NCBI GenBank assembly: GCA_011523365.1
Contig: WTGY01000127.1
Location: 59,683 to 123,682 of the forward strand
Reading direction: 5' to 3'
Source: Caldilineaceae bacterium
Lineage (GTDB): Bacteria; Chloroflexota; Anaerolineae; Caldilineales; Caldilineaceae
Length of the DNA: 64,000 bases
Below the pieces are notes generated by a model. The model ran no database searches and was not told the origin of the DNA. It was given only the letters and a program-made list of their open reading frames with translations. Position numbers and translations under genes: made by a program. How positions within the stretch are numbered: position 1 is the stretch's first letter; every line of letters begins with the position of its first letter. Positions 18,664 through 28,001 of this stretch are shown one piece after another.

Positions 18664-20793
18664 TTAAAGCAGCAGCCACAGCAGGCCTGCAAACAGAGAA
18701 CTGAGGACGACGGCCAGGGCGATGGCAAGCCACAGCCTCACTACGCTAATGCTCTCAAAATGGTTCGTGAGCCGCTGCGGCGGATCTGTCAGGCCCAACA
18801 GCCAGACCCGCTTCGGGGAGGCGTCGTTGGGCCGTTCGCCTATTTCGACCTGCACAGTGCTGTCGGAGACCAACCGCCGCCAGCGGCCCGCTTCCAGCCG
18901 GTGCTGCGCCGCTCGCAAAGTCTGACGGATCTCCTCAGCGGCGGCTTCGGCGCGACTGGACGCGGTTGTTGCCGCAGTCGCGTCCTCAGCTGCGGCAGCC
19001 TCTCTTTCCAGTGAGGCTGCCATACTGTGCCACAGGTCTCCGGCTGGCCGAAAGTCCACATCGATCGCCTGTGTGGTCCGCTGCCACAGCAGTTGGGTTT
19101 CCTGCTGTGGCTCCTGCTCAGTCATCAGAAGGACGTTGCGCAACAGCGCCCAGTCAGTCAGTTGGGGCGTGTTCTGGGCCAGAAGTCGACGTTTACCGGC
19201 GTCGAGATGGTCCAGATGGATGAGAAACGCGCCTGCTTCCTCTGTCAGTGCCGCCCTTGCGGCCCCGGAAGTTGACCAAGAGTTCAACAGATCATTCAAG
19301 GCGCTCTCGCCGTCGATCCGCCTCTGAAAGATGGGGCGCGCCAGGGCACTGATGGACATGTCATTCTGGGATACTGTAACCGTAATCTGCCAATTGGCAA
19401 AAAGCGTTTGATATTCCGACGGGGGCAGGACCTCTCCGGTCAGTACCTCTTCACCGACCAGCGACACCGCAGCCTCTTCATTGCCTTCTTGCAACTGTTG
19501 CAAAACTTCGTGCAAGAGCAGCGCCCGTCGTTCGTCTTCCAGGGTGGCCGGATCGACGACGTCAGCGGGCAGGCGAGCCAACCTTTCGGTTAACAGCAGG
19601 GCTTGGGGCCAGTTTTCCTGCAAACGGGCGGCCCGCAACTGATGCTGGAGGCCTTGGGCAACCCAGCTTTGCAGTTCCATTCGGGTCGGCCCCTGCGGTG
19701 TCGCCGGTAGGGCCTTTTCCGCCTCGGCCACCATGAGCGCGATGTAGACGCTATCGACGGAGCCATTTTCGGCAATTGAGCGCCTGCGATATAGCGCTGC
19801 CAGCCGGTAACGCACCGCGGCGAGAACAGTATCCGGCCGGATGTTTTCTTCGCCCAGTTGGAGCGCTCGCGTGTAGGCTGCCAAGGCCTGTTCATAGAAG
19901 CGGTTTCGCGACGCGGTGCGGAGAGCGGGGGCCTGGTGCAGTTGCGCGTACAGGTCGCCCAGCCGCTGCATTGATTCCAGATTGCTTTGGGCGCGTATTG
20001 CGTCTTGTGCGGCACGAATCTCCCGTATCCACTGTGGATGAAGCGCCTGGAAGTGGACATCTGTGGTGGGGGGCCGCTCCTCACGCAGCCATTCCAACTG
20101 GCTGGCGCGCATTTTCCAGCCGCGCGGGGATATCTGCAGCCAGCTGTCCGAGGGGGCCAGCCAGTGGTCCATGTTGGCAAAATCGATCGTTACGCGCCAG
20201 CCGCTGATATCGCTGGGCCAGGTGAGCAGTTCAGAGATTGGGTAGTGGAAGTCGAAAGTCTGCGTAGCGGCGAGGGGCAGATCGTAGCGCAGGGTGAGAC
20301 GCCGCCGGGCATCAGCTTCGAACTCTGCCTGAACACTCTGCCCAACCGTCTGACCTGCGGACTGGAGGGCGAGCGGCTGTCCATCGAGGGCCACAGCGAT
20401 GTTTCGGGGCAGGGGGCGCCCGGCGGCCGCGGCGTCTGCGGGTTGCGCGACGAGCAGGGTGGCCGTGATCGCCTCGTCTTCCTCATTATGCAGGCGGTAG
20501 GAGGCTTCGATTTGCAATGTCAGCGAACGGCCGTCAACGGTTGCGACACGAACGTCCAGCGTATGGGTAAGAAGAATTGGAGATGTCTCAAGGGCAGGTT
20601 GCAGGAGGAGGTGTGACGCAACAGCAGATTCCGATTGGCGTCTTCGTTCAGGGATACGGTTCTCAGCCGAAGGCGCGGCAAACAGGAGATCGAGGCCGCC
20701 GGACAGGAGGATTCCACTACAGAAGACACAGAGGAAAAACCGACAAAGAAAAGTTGCGATCTTAGGACAGTCTTGATATGATGTAATGCGCAT
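18664..20793 (-). CDS. Unknown exported protein with N- and C-terminal membrane anchors
   Basis: I do not recognise a family. The 709-residue protein starts with a hydrophobic segment (about residues 13-40) that may be a signal anchor. A beta-rich region follows (about 75-280), then a long helical, Ala/Leu/Glu-rich region with tetratricopeptide-like pairs (about 300-640, for instance RFYEQALAAYTRALQLGEEN). It ends with a membrane helix at the extreme C-terminus (LWLAIALAVVLSSLFAGLLW). Most of the chain should be outside the membrane. I chose ATG 20793, with AGGGG about 11 nt upstream; the longer frame to 20904 would overlap the divergent gene's start. It precedes the transglutaminase-like gene and is a likely partner or substrate of that protein. 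Confidence 0.7.
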   Translation of the reverse strand: MRITSYQDCPKIATFLCRFFLCVFCSGILLSGGLDLLFAAPSAENRIPERRRQSESAVASHLLLQPALETSPILLTHTLDVRVATVDGRSLTLQIEASYRLHNEEDEAITATLLVAQPADAAAAGRPLPRNIAVALDGQPLALQSAGQTVGQSVQAEFEADARRRLTLRYDLPLAATQTFDFHYPISELLTWPSDISGWRVTIDFANMDHWLAPSDSWLQISPRGWKMRASQLEWLREERPPTTDVHFQALHPQWIREIRAAQDAIRAQSNLESMQRLGDLYAQLHQAPALRTASRNRFYEQALAAYTRALQLGEENIRPDTVLAAVRYRLAALYRRRSIAENGSVDSVYIALMVAEAEKALPATPQGPTRMELQSWVAQGLQHQLRAARLQENWPQALLLTERLARLPADVVDPATLEDERRALLLHEVLQQLQEGNEEAAVSLVGEEVLTGEVLPPSEYQTLFANWQITVTVSQNDMSISALARPIFQRRIDGESALNDLLNSWSTSGAARAALTEEAGAFLIHLDHLDAGKRRLLAQNTPQLTDWALLRNVLLMTEQEPQQETQLLWQRTTQAIDVDFRPAGDLWHSMAASLEREAAAAEDATAATTASSRAEAAAEEIRQTLRAAQHRLEAGRWRRLVSDSTVQVEIGERPNDASPKRVWLLGLTDPPQRLTNHFESISVVRLWLAIALAVVLSSLFAGLLWLLL

Positions 20794-20872
20794 AAAAAGA
20801 TGCACCCCTTTGTCGAAGGGGGTGACTACACGTAGAGGATTCGCACTTCTGTTGGGCACAGCCAGAGTGCAT

Positions 20873-21175
20873 ATGGTACGTTTGTTGATGCAGTGGGACA
20901 TCAAAATGGGACATGAACAACCCTATTTTGAGTTTGTCATGCGCGAATATGCACCAGGACTAATGCGGTTGGGAATCAACCCCGCAGAAGTTTGGTATAC
21001 CATCTATGGAAACGGCCCGCAAATGCTAACGATTGGCGAAGTTTCCGATTTGGAACGGCTCCAGACAGTTCTGCAGAGTGAAACGTGGCAGAATTTGCAC
21101 AGAAGACTTTTGAGGCACGTAACAAACTACAATCAGAGAGTTGTAGAGGACAATAGCCGCACTTTTCAACTGTAG
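20873..21175 (+). CDS. Small conserved protein, possible dimeric alpha/beta-barrel (NIPSNAP-like)
   Basis: About 100 residues without signal or membrane segments. Its beta-alpha-beta-beta-alpha-beta pattern (MVRLLMQWDIKMGHEQPYFE, WYTIYGNGPQMLTIGEVSDL, then two helices) resembles dimeric alpha/beta-barrel proteins of the NIPSNAP/EthD type, some of which are monooxygenases. This is judged by pattern only. I chose ATG 20873, where the conserved-looking strand begins; the frame runs up to 20786 but those residues overlap the divergent gene's leader. It is followed by a hairpin and the HTH gene, and may be co-transcribed with it. Base composition is lower in GC than that of its neighbours. Confidence 0.6.
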   Translation: MVRLLMQWDIKMGHEQPYFEFVMREYAPGLMRLGINPAEVWYTIYGNGPQMLTIGEVSDLERLQTVLQSETWQNLHRRLLRHVTNYNQRVVEDNSRTFQL

Positions 21176-21184
21176 GAAAGGGGT

Positions 21185-21237
21185 TTGTCCGCCGTCCCCA
21201 ACCGGTCGGGCAGTTGCCGGCGGACAATAATGGAGAG
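21185..21237 (+). promoter_or_regulatory. Inverted repeat directly upstream of the HTH gene
   Basis: TTGTCCGCCG (21185-21194) and CGGCGGACAA (21228-21237) are a perfect 10-bp inverted repeat. The 33-nt loop contains ACCGGT and a small CAAC/GTTG stem. The ribosome site and ATG of the HTH gene begin a few bases later. It may be a binding site for that protein, a terminator-like hairpin for the preceding gene, or a remnant of a mobile-element end. Confidence 0.45.
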
Positions 21238-21242
21238 AATTC

Positions 21243-21713
21243 ATGGCACTTTACGTTCGGAAATTGGAGGAGGAAGAGTGGGAAGAGTTGGAACGTACAA
21301 TCCAGAATATGGAAAATGACGTTTCGATTCAACGCCTGATGATCATCCTCCTGTCTGCTCAGGGCCAGAAGGTCCAGGAAATCAGCCGCGAAGTCGATCT
21401 GCATCCGATCAATGTGCGGAAGTGGATCCATCGCTACAATAAACATGGCCTTGATGGTTTGCGCAGCGGAAAATCGCCCGGCCGTCCTCCTGTATTTACG
21501 GCGGCGCAGCGGGAGGCGATCGTAGACATCGCCTCTGCCGATCCCACCTCACTGAATCTGCCCTTCAATCAGTGGTCGCTGCAGCGGTTGCGCAAATACC
21601 TTATCGACGAAGAAGTCGTGGACCAGATCTCCGTGGAAACTATCCGTCAGATTTTGCGAGCACATGGCATTCAACCCCGTCTCATGGGTAGCCAGAACCA
21701 GGGTGAGCGCTAA
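21243..21713 (+). CDS. Stand-alone IS630-type helix-turn-helix protein
   Basis: A 156-residue basic protein equivalent to the N-terminal DNA-binding part of IS630/Tc1-type transposases. A first HTH ([40 protein letters not shown]) leads to the GRPP linker ([15 protein letters not shown]). A second HTH ends [14 protein letters not shown] ([19 protein letters not shown]). GGAGAG lies upstream of the ATG. No DDE catalytic domain follows in any frame: 100 nt later the oppositely oriented dehydrogenase gene ends. It is therefore a domesticated regulator or a truncated transposase. The clean ending and good ribosome site favour a working DNA-binding protein. Confidence 0.75.
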   Translation: MALYVRKLEEEEWEELERTIQNMENDVSIQRLMIILLSAQGQKVQEISREVDLHPINVRKWIHRYNKHGLDGLRSGKSPGRPPVFTAAQREAIVDIASADPTSLNLPFNQWSLQRLRKYLIDEEVVDQISVETIRQILRAHGIQPRLMGSQNQGER

Positions 21714-21813
21714 GGGACGCGCGAGGAAACCCGACGCAATTCAGGAAACTCGGAATCCGTAGTTCTCGGTGCCGTGACCAGTGGCTGGTGAAGCGTTTGT
21801 GGATGGCGGTGTC

Positions 21814-23088
21814 TTACGAGCCATGCTTCATTATGAAGCGGGTATCGACCAATATGGTCGCGCTGTGCGCGATCGATGCCCAGTCATAGACACTGTGCGC
21901 GGTGGTGATCACCACACAGTCGGCTTTCTGAACTTCTCCTTCAAGGTCGGCGACCGCGGTAAGAGGAACTCCCATTTCCGCCAAAGACAGGATATACGGG
22001 TCGTGATACCTGGCCTCCGCGCCCTTTTGCAGGAGGCGATGCAGGATATCGACGACCGGTGACTCGCGCGCATCGGCGACGTCGGGCTTGTAAGACGCGC
22101 CCAGCACGAGGACGCGGCTGCCTCTGAGCGCTTTGCCGGCGTCGTTGAGGGCATCCTGCACCTTCTGCACCCAGAAGCGCGGCATTTCGGCGTTTATCCG
22201 GCCGGCCAACTCGATGAAGCGGGCCTCGGCGTCGGTCGACTTCATTTTCCAGGCGAGAAAATGGGGGTCGACGGGAATGCAAGGGCCCCCAACCCCCGGC
22301 CCCGGAGTGAACCGGGTAAAACCGAAGGGTTTGGTCGCGGCGGCATCCAGAACCTCCCAGCAGTCCAACCCCAGTCTGTCACACATCAGCAGCAGCTCAT
22401 TGACCAAAGAGATGTTGACAAAGCGAAAGGTGTTTTCGAACAGTTTGGCCATCTCCGCGGTGGACGGAGAGGAGACGGGCACCAGCGTGTCGAAGACCGG
22501 TCCATAGTATGCCTGGACAGCGGCGAGGCAGTTTTCGGTCACGCCGGCGATGATCTTGGGCGTGGTCTGGATGGTCCAGTCGGTGCGTCCGGGGTCGACG
22601 CGCTCGGGCGAAAAGGCGACATAGAACGCCTCGCCCACTCGCCATCCGTGCAGTTGGGCGACGGCTTCGAGGATGGGCAGGAGCAGGCCGGTCGTCGTGC
22701 CGGGATAGGAGGTAGACTCGAGGACGACGAGAAGGCCGGGATGCAGATGGCGGGCGATCTCCTGGCCGCTGGCGAGAATGCTGGAGACGTCCGGCTGCCG
22801 TTTGCTATCAAGTGGTGTGGGCAGGCAGATTGAGACCGCATCGCACTGGCCCAGGACAGCGTAGTCGCTCGTCGCGCGCAAGCGGGTCGCCTGGACGAGT
22901 AAGTCGGTGTCGGTAACGTCGGCGATGTAAGAGCGTCCCTGATTGACAGCCTCGATTTTGGCGGGGTCCAGATCGATGCCGACGACTTCGTAGCCGGATG
23001 CGGCCAGGGCGACGGCCAGAGGCAGGCCCACGTAGCCGAGCCCGACGACGGCGACGCGCGCGGTGCGGTTGTGAAAGCGCTCGAACAC
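21814..23088 (-). CDS. UDP-sugar 6-dehydrogenase (UDP-GlcNAc/ManNAc dehydrogenase-like)
   Basis: A 424-residue NAD-dependent enzyme that oxidises the C6 of a nucleotide sugar in two steps to the uronic acid. The NAD motif is VAVVGLGYVGLPLAVAL. LESTSYPGTTTGLL, the central KLFENTFRFVNISLVNEL and the catalytic cysteine loop GPGVGGPCIPVDPHFLAWK (Cys270) are all present. The two-helix FENTFRFVNI pattern is closer to the WbpA/WecC group (UDP-N-acetyl sugars) than to UDP-glucose dehydrogenase. The product would supply capsule, O-antigen or glycan synthesis. It lies just downstream of thyX on the same strand. Confidence 0.92.
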   Translation of the reverse strand: MFERFHNRTARVAVVGLGYVGLPLAVALAASGYEVVGIDLDPAKIEAVNQGRSYIADVTDTDLLVQATRLRATSDYAVLGQCDAVSICLPTPLDSKRQPDVSSILASGQEIARHLHPGLLVVLESTSYPGTTTGLLLPILEAVAQLHGWRVGEAFYVAFSPERVDPGRTDWTIQTTPKIIAGVTENCLAAVQAYYGPVFDTLVPVSSPSTAEMAKLFENTFRFVNISLVNELLLMCDRLGLDCWEVLDAAATKPFGFTRFTPGPGVGGPCIPVDPHFLAWKMKSTDAEARFIELAGRINAEMPRFWVQKVQDALNDAGKALRGSRVLVLGASYKPDVADARESPVVDILHRLLQKGAEARYHDPYILSLAEMGVPLTAVADLEGEVQKADCVVITTAHSVYDWASIAHSATILVDTRFIMKHGS

Positions 23089-23139
23089 GATCAGCGCGCT
23101 CCTTGCGGGCAGGGGGTCATTGCATGGTGCCCGGCGCGG

Positions 23140-24231
23140 TTACGTGGACGCGGGGAACTTTTCCCGGTATACGTTCCAGTGTTCCTGGAAGACGTCGGGA
23201 GCGACGGTGTAGAGCATCTCCAGTACGAGCTGGCCGAGGCGGCGAATCTCCCACTGGGCGGCTTTGTCGACGGCGCGCAGCCAGAGGAAGTGGCTCCAGG
23301 CGGCGAAGTTCATGCTGGTGACGATGCGGGTCTCGGTTGCATTGGGCAGGAGAAACCGGGCGTCCTCTTTGCGAATGCCCATTTTCCGCAACTCCAGGTA
23401 GAGTTGCTGTATAAATTCCCAAGCTTCATCCAACTTGGCCTGGGCCCCCTTGTTGTCCTTGAAGGCCGGTGGAACAACGGCGCTCCATTCCCCTTTGTCC
23501 AATCCTACATACCTCTGGCTCTCCTGACTGAAGCTGGCCAGGCGGTGGCGCACCAGTTGATGTGTGCAGGCGCGGCTGATCCCTTCGAAAAAGAAGGTGG
23601 CCGAACCGTGGTGGAGTTGAGCTTCGGCGTCATCGAGCCCGGGCTGGGTAAAGGCCAGCAGCGTCACGCGCAGGGGGCCTTCCTCGCGCGGGCGCAGGCA
23701 GTACGAGTCCAAATCGAGTGAGGGCATGGACGGGGGCGACGGAATGGCGGCAGGTTCCGGGGCCTGGGCGCCGTTGCTGCTTGGGATGTCGGCGGCAAAT
23801 TCGGCGTAGACTTTGGGCGCGATCGTTTGCAGATACGGCATAGCTTGCAGTCCGATCCCGCGGCGGAAGAAGTCCAGCCAGACGCGTGTGTTGGCGCTGA
23901 CGAGCCAGCTGCCGTCGGCTTCCTGCGTCACCTCGCAGTGGCGGTTGAGCATGCGCCAGCGGAGGGGTTCTTCGCTGTTGCGCACGCGCACGGTGGCCAC
24001 AATGTGCTCGATTATGTCCTCGTGGCCTTCCTTGACGCGGTTGACGATGAACCGCGGCGCAGTGCCCATGCGGTGCGTGCTGCGATAGCAGACGCGGCCG
24101 GCATATTCGATGACATTTTCGGGGTAGGTGCTGGCGCCGTTCCAGATGGTGGCCAGGTCGCTCATTTCGAGCAGGTCAACGGGGTTGAGTGCTGGATTGG
24201 CTTGGGAGTAGGCTACGAGTTCTATGTTCAT
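23140..24231 (-). CDS. thyX: FAD-dependent thymidylate synthase
   Basis: ThyX makes dTMP from dUMP with FAD and methylene-tetrahydrofolate. The signature RHRxxSxxxxSxR is intact ([13 protein letters not shown], 228-240), as are [13 protein letters not shown] and [14 protein letters not shown] elements. At 363 residues it is longer than typical ThyX (about 220-300). A proline/alanine-rich stretch at about 148-172 looks like a surface insertion between conserved blocks. The ATG at 24231 has no strong ribosome site. A possible -10 box (TACAAT) lies about 45 nt upstream. Its presence implies that folate-dependent dTMP synthesis runs by the flavin route; no thyA is seen here. Confidence 0.95.
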   Translation of the reverse strand: MNIELVAYSQANPALNPVDLLEMSDLATIWNGASTYPENVIEYAGRVCYRSTHRMGTAPRFIVNRVKEGHEDIIEHIVATVRVRNSEEPLRWRMLNRHCEVTQEADGSWLVSANTRVWLDFFRRGIGLQAMPYLQTIAPKVYAEFAADIPSSNGAQAPEPAAIPSPPSMPSLDLDSYCLRPREEGPLRVTLLAFTQPGLDDAEAQLHHGSATFFFEGISRACTHQLVRHRLASFSQESQRYVGLDKGEWSAVVPPAFKDNKGAQAKLDEAWEFIQQLYLELRKMGIRKEDARFLLPNATETRIVTSMNFAAWSHFLWLRAVDKAAQWEIRRLGQLVLEMLYTVAPDVFQEHWNVYREKFPAST

Positions 24232-24430
24232 AGTGTTGACGGGGTCTTGTAGGGGATCTTCACATTGTAAGAAATGTTAGAACGGTAACTGACTCCTTCC
24301 AACCCGCATGGGTTGACTTAGACAACGAACTGGATACGTATCATCCACCCCCGAGAATCGGACAGGCAACGGTAGGCTCATCGTAGACTGAATGCCCTGC
24401 ATGCATAGAACTTCACAGATCATTGGTGTC

Positions 24431-25153
24431 TCAACTGCCCCCCAGAAAGGCCCGGCGGACGTCGCGGTTGTCGAGGAGGGCCTGGGCTTCTCCTTCGTAG
24501 GCGTTGCGGCCCAGTTCGAGGACGTAGCCGCGGTGGCTGGCTTCGAGGCCCTGGCGGGCGTTTTGCTCGATCATGAGGACGGTGAGGCCGATCTCGTTGT
24601 TGAGGCGGCGGATGTTCTCGAAGATCATGCGGGTGATCAGCGGGGAGAGGCCGGCGCTGGGCTCGTCCATCATCACGATCTTGGGTTCGAGCATGAGGGC
24701 GCGGCCGATTTCGAGCATGCGCTGCTCGCCGCCGGACATGGTGCCGGCCGTCTGGCTGCGCCGTTCCGCCAGGCGGGGGAACAGCTCGAAGATGTACTGG
24801 ATGCGCTGGCGGGTGCGCGCCTGGTCGTCTTCGAGATACATGCCCATCTCCAGGTTTTCCATGACCGTCATCTGCGGAAAGACGCTGCGCAGCTGAGGGA
24901 CGATGGAGATGCCGGCGCTGAGGACATCCTGGGGGCGGGCGTTGGTGATCTCCTGTCCGTCGAAGTAGACGGTGCCCAGACGCACGCTGACGAAGCCGTA
25001 GATCGCCTTGAAGACGGTCGATTTGCCAGCGCCATTAGGGCCGATGACACAGACGATTTCGCCGGGATGCACGACGAGGGAAACGCCTTTCAGGATATCG
25101 AAATCCTGATAGCCGGCATAGACGTCTTCGACGGTGAGGAGAGGGGTAGACAC
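24431..25153 (-). CDS. livF: Branched-chain amino acid ABC transporter ATPase LivF-type
   Basis: A 240-residue cytoplasmic ATPase. Walker A is GPNGAGKST, the signature is SGGEQRM, and Walker B is IVMMDEPSAGLSP, followed by LTVLMIEQNA with the switch region. The order of genes (LivF after LivG, LivM, LivH and the receptor) and the length are standard. It starts at a GTG with only a weak ribosome site, right after a short tandem heptamer repeat. The system imports branched-chain amino acids or, in many bacteria, urea, amides or other small molecules. Confidence 0.95.
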   Translation of the reverse strand: MSTPLLTVEDVYAGYQDFDILKGVSLVVHPGEIVCVIGPNGAGKSTVFKAIYGFVSVRLGTVYFDGQEITNARPQDVLSAGISIVPQLRSVFPQMTVMENLEMGMYLEDDQARTRQRIQYIFELFPRLAERRSQTAGTMSGGEQRMLEIGRALMLEPKIVMMDEPSAGLSPLITRMIFENIRRLNNEIGLTVLMIEQNARQGLEASHRGYVLELGRNAYEGEAQALLDNRDVRRAFLGGS

Positions 25154-25158
25154 TTGTA

Positions 25159-25200
25159 GTGGTCAGTGATCGGTGGCCAGTGGTTAGTTGTCAGTAACTT
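25159..25200. repeat. Degenerate tandem heptamer repeat between livG and livF
   Basis: Six consecutive 7-mers related to GTGGTCA: GTGGTCA, GTGATCG, GTGGCCA, GTGGTTA, GTTGTCA and GTAACTT. It occupies the spacer that would normally carry the livF ribosome site. Confidence 0.6.
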
Positions 25201-25233
25201 CGGTGACGAGCGAATGGACGAAAAATACCGGAT

Positions 25234-25983
25234 TCAGGCTCCGAAGTAGGCGTCGATGACGGCTTCGTTTTGCAGGATCTCCTGGGGAGTGCCTTCGGCC
25301 AGCTTTTCGCCGTGATTGAGCACGTAGACCCGGCTGCAGAGATCGGCGATGAAATTGATGTTATGCTCGATCAAGAGGAAGGTCTTCCCCTGGGCATTAA
25401 GCGTGCGGATGCGATCTTTGATGGTTTCAATCAGGGTTGGATTGACGCCGGAGGTGGCTTCGTCCAGAAGCAGGATATCGGGATCGGGCATCAGGGCCAT
25501 GCCGATCTCCAGTAGGCGGCGCTGGCCGCCGGACAGGTGGCCTGCCTCCTCGCCGGCCAAGTGGCCGATCTGGAGGAAGTCGAGCAGTTGGTGGCCGCGG
25601 CGGGCGGTGCTGGCAGGGCTGGGCCGGAGCATGCGCAGAAGTGACGTATCCCGCCACTGGTGACTGATCAGCATGTTGCGGAGGACGGTCATTTTGCGAT
25701 AGACGCGCACCGACTGGAAGGTGCGTGCCAGCCCCATTCTCGCTACCTGATAGGGGCGCGCCCGTGTAACGTCACGTCCCTTAAACGATACTTCGCCGCT
25801 GTCGATGGTTTGTAAGCGGCTCAGACAGTCGAAGAGGGTTGTCTTGCCGCTACCGTTGGGCCCGATCAGGCCGACGATTTCGCCTGGGTAGACGGCGAAG
25901 TCGACATTGTTGACAGCGGCCAGGCCGCCGAAGTATTTGGAAACGGTGTGCCCCTCCAGCAGGGGCTGACGGTCAGAGGTCAT
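25234..25983 (-). CDS. livG: Branched-chain amino acid ABC transporter ATPase LivG-type
   Basis: A 249-residue ATPase with Walker A GPNGSGKTT, signature LSGGQRRLLEIG and Walker B ILLLDEATSGVNP, where LivG usually has DEPxAGxNP. A conserved C-terminal stretch NHGEKLAEGTPQEI and the terminal YFG mark LivG rather than LivF. It begins 42 nt after livM and pairs with LivF on the two permeases. The ATG at 25983 has no strong ribosome site. Confidence 0.95.
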   Translation of the reverse strand: MTSDRQPLLEGHTVSKYFGGLAAVNNVDFAVYPGEIVGLIGPNGSGKTTLFDCLSRLQTIDSGEVSFKGRDVTRARPYQVARMGLARTFQSVRVYRKMTVLRNMLISHQWRDTSLLRMLRPSPASTARRGHQLLDFLQIGHLAGEEAGHLSGGQRRLLEIGMALMPDPDILLLDEATSGVNPTLIETIKDRIRTLNAQGKTFLLIEHNINFIADLCSRVYVLNHGEKLAEGTPQEILQNEAVIDAYFGA

Positions 25984-26025
25984 GGTCGCAGTTTGCGGCT
26001 GGTTGCGTATCCTTTGCAGTAACCA

Positions 26026-27087
26026 CTACTTGCTTCTGCTGACGCGGCTGAGTAGTCGTCCGAGCGATGTGCTGCTGCGGTCTCCCAAGGTGCCGAGGAT
26101 GCCCTCCGGCATGAACAGCACAATAGCGACCAGAAGTGCGCCAAGCGCCAGAAGATGCCTGTCGTACAGATTGGCCCAGAGGAGATCCTGCAGATAGTAG
26201 ATGACGACAGCACCGAGGGGTGGGCCCCAGACGGTGCCGAGGCCGCCCAGCATCGACATCATGACCATCTCGACGGTGCGCGCTTCGACGAAGACGACAT
26301 CGGGATCGATATAGGTGTTCTGCCAGGCCCAGAATCCGCCGACGATCCCTGTGAAAAAGGCGGCGATCATAAAGGCGGCGATCTTGTGAAGCGTCGTGTT
26401 GATACCGCGCATCTCTGCGCCGATTTCGTCCTCGCGGATTGCGATGAGGCTCTGCCCGAACTCGCTGCGCTGGATCCACCAGATCAGCGACACGACGAGG
26501 CCCATTACGGCCAACATCAGATAGTAGTCGCCCAACCGGTTGAGGATTGGGGGCAAGTTCAGGCCGACGCCGCCACCGGTGAACGGGCGCAGCACGCGTG
26601 CGATTTCGCGCATCGCCACCAGGGTCCCGAGCATGGCGATGGAAAAGTAAGGTCCTTTGAGCCGCAGGGTCGGCAAGCCGACCAGGAGGGCAAAGAGGGC
26701 CGCGGCGGCCCCGCTGGCCGGCAGAGCCTGCCAGAAGCCCCACTCGGGGGAGATCAGGAGAGGGGTGCCGGTCACGAGGATGCCCATGATATAGGCGCCG
26801 ATGCCGAAAAAGACGGCGTGTCCGAAGTCGACGTAGCCGGTCATGCCGCCGATCAGATTCCAGTTGGAAGCGAGGGTCACAAGCACAAAGATCTGGCTGC
26901 CGACGAAGAGGGCGACGCTGGAGACGCCGGTGTAGGGGTACAGAGCTAGCAGGAGCAGCAGCAGGAGCCAGAGCACCAACCCGGTCCAGCCTGCAAGGAG
27001 CGAATGAACAGGAGCGAGAAATGGGAGGGAAGACTTCCTCTTGGCTCTTTCCTCGCTCTTGTTCGCGGGTGTGCCGGTTCCCATCAC
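26026..27087 (-). CDS. livM: Branched-chain amino acid ABC transporter permease LivM-type
   Basis: A 353-residue integral membrane subunit with a polar N-terminal tail and about eight or nine hydrophobic helices. Family motifs are NLIGGMTGYVDFGHAVFFGIGAY near the first third (quoted loosely) and the cytoplasmic coupling loop SLIAIREDEIGAEMRGI. A GTG start at 27087 overlaps the livH stop as GTGA; an ATG immediately follows as codon two. The overlap implies coupled translation with livH, with which it forms the channel. Confidence 0.94.
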   Translation of the reverse strand: MMGTGTPANKSEERAKRKSSLPFLAPVHSLLAGWTGLVLWLLLLLLLALYPYTGVSSVALFVGSQIFVLVTLASNWNLIGGMTGYVDFGHAVFFGIGAYIMGILVTGTPLLISPEWGFWQALPASGAAAALFALLVGLPTLRLKGPYFSIAMLGTLVAMREIARVLRPFTGGGVGLNLPPILNRLGDYYLMLAVMGLVVSLIWWIQRSEFGQSLIAIREDEIGAEMRGINTTLHKIAAFMIAAFFTGIVGGFWAWQNTYIDPDVVFVEARTVEMVMMSMLGGLGTVWGPPLGAVVIYYLQDLLWANLYDRHLLALGALLVAIVLFMPEGILGTLGDRSSTSLGRLLSRVSRSK

Positions 27088-27974
27088 TCGGCCTCCGCGT
27101 CGATCGGGCGCAGACCGCCCATCAGCCCCTGGGGCCGCACCACCAGGATCAGGACCAGGAGGACAAAGCTGGTGGCGACACCCAAATTGGTGCCGATGCC
27201 TGGCACATAGGTAGAGACGAAGATTTCGGTAACGCCGAGGACCATGCCGCCCATCAGTGCGCCGGGGATACGCCCCAGACCGCCAAGTGCGGTGATTGTG
27301 ACCGCCTTCAAGGTGAAGGGCGGACCCATGAAGGGGAAGATCGCCTGCGTGGGGCTGAGCATTGCACCGGCGGCGGCGGTCAGGGCAATGCAGATACCGG
27401 CCGTAATGGCGTAGACGCGGTTAATGTCGACGCCGACAATGCGGGCGGCCGTCTTGTTCTGGGCAGCGGCGCGGATCGATTTGCCAAGGCGTGTGCGCTG
27501 CAGGAAAAGGTGCAGGCCGGCCATGATCAACATGGCTGCGCCGAAGATTATGGTCTTGACAATTGGGAAGGTGACTCCCGCCAGCTGCACGGAGCCGTTG
27601 TAGGCTACGGCCACGTTGCGCGGATCCGACGTGAACTGGAGTTTGAAGAGATTAGCAAGTGCGATCGAGACGCCGAAGGTTACGAGCAGAGTCATCAGAT
27701 GGGGGCGCTCGACGATGCGATTGATCAGAACGATCTGCAAGAGGTAGCCGACCAGGAACATCAGGGGCAGAATCAGTACCAGGGAGGCGAAGGGATCCAT
27801 GCCGAAGAGGCGGAACAGACCCCAGGCCATATAGGCGCCGATCATGAGGAATTCACCGTGGGCGAGGTTGATGACCCCCATCACACCCCAAATGACGGAA
27901 AACCCCAGCACCATGACCGCGTAGAAGCCGCCGAGCAGAATCCCACTGACAAGAGCCTGCGAAAGTTGGTCCAT
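27084..27974 (-). CDS. livH: Branched-chain amino acid ABC transporter permease LivH-type
   Basis: A 296-residue permease with about eight membrane helices. Motifs typical of LivH are VIWGVMGVINLAHGEFLMIG near the N-terminus and the coupling loop SIRAAAQNKTAARIVGVDI, with ALGGLGRIPGALMGG late in the chain. It starts 27 nt after the receptor gene. No odd feature is visible. Confidence 0.95.
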   Translation of the reverse strand: MDQLSQALVSGILLGGFYAVMVLGFSVIWGVMGVINLAHGEFLMIGAYMAWGLFRLFGMDPFASLVLILPLMFLVGYLLQIVLINRIVERPHLMTLLVTFGVSIALANLFKLQFTSDPRNVAVAYNGSVQLAGVTFPIVKTIIFGAAMLIMAGLHLFLQRTRLGKSIRAAAQNKTAARIVGVDINRVYAITAGICIALTAAAGAMLSPTQAIFPFMGPPFTLKAVTITALGGLGRIPGALMGGMVLGVTEIFVSTYVPGIGTNLGVATSFVLLVLILVVRPQGLMGGLRPIDAEAE

Positions 27975-28001
27975 TAGCAGATGACTAGAGGACAGCTCGG
28001 T

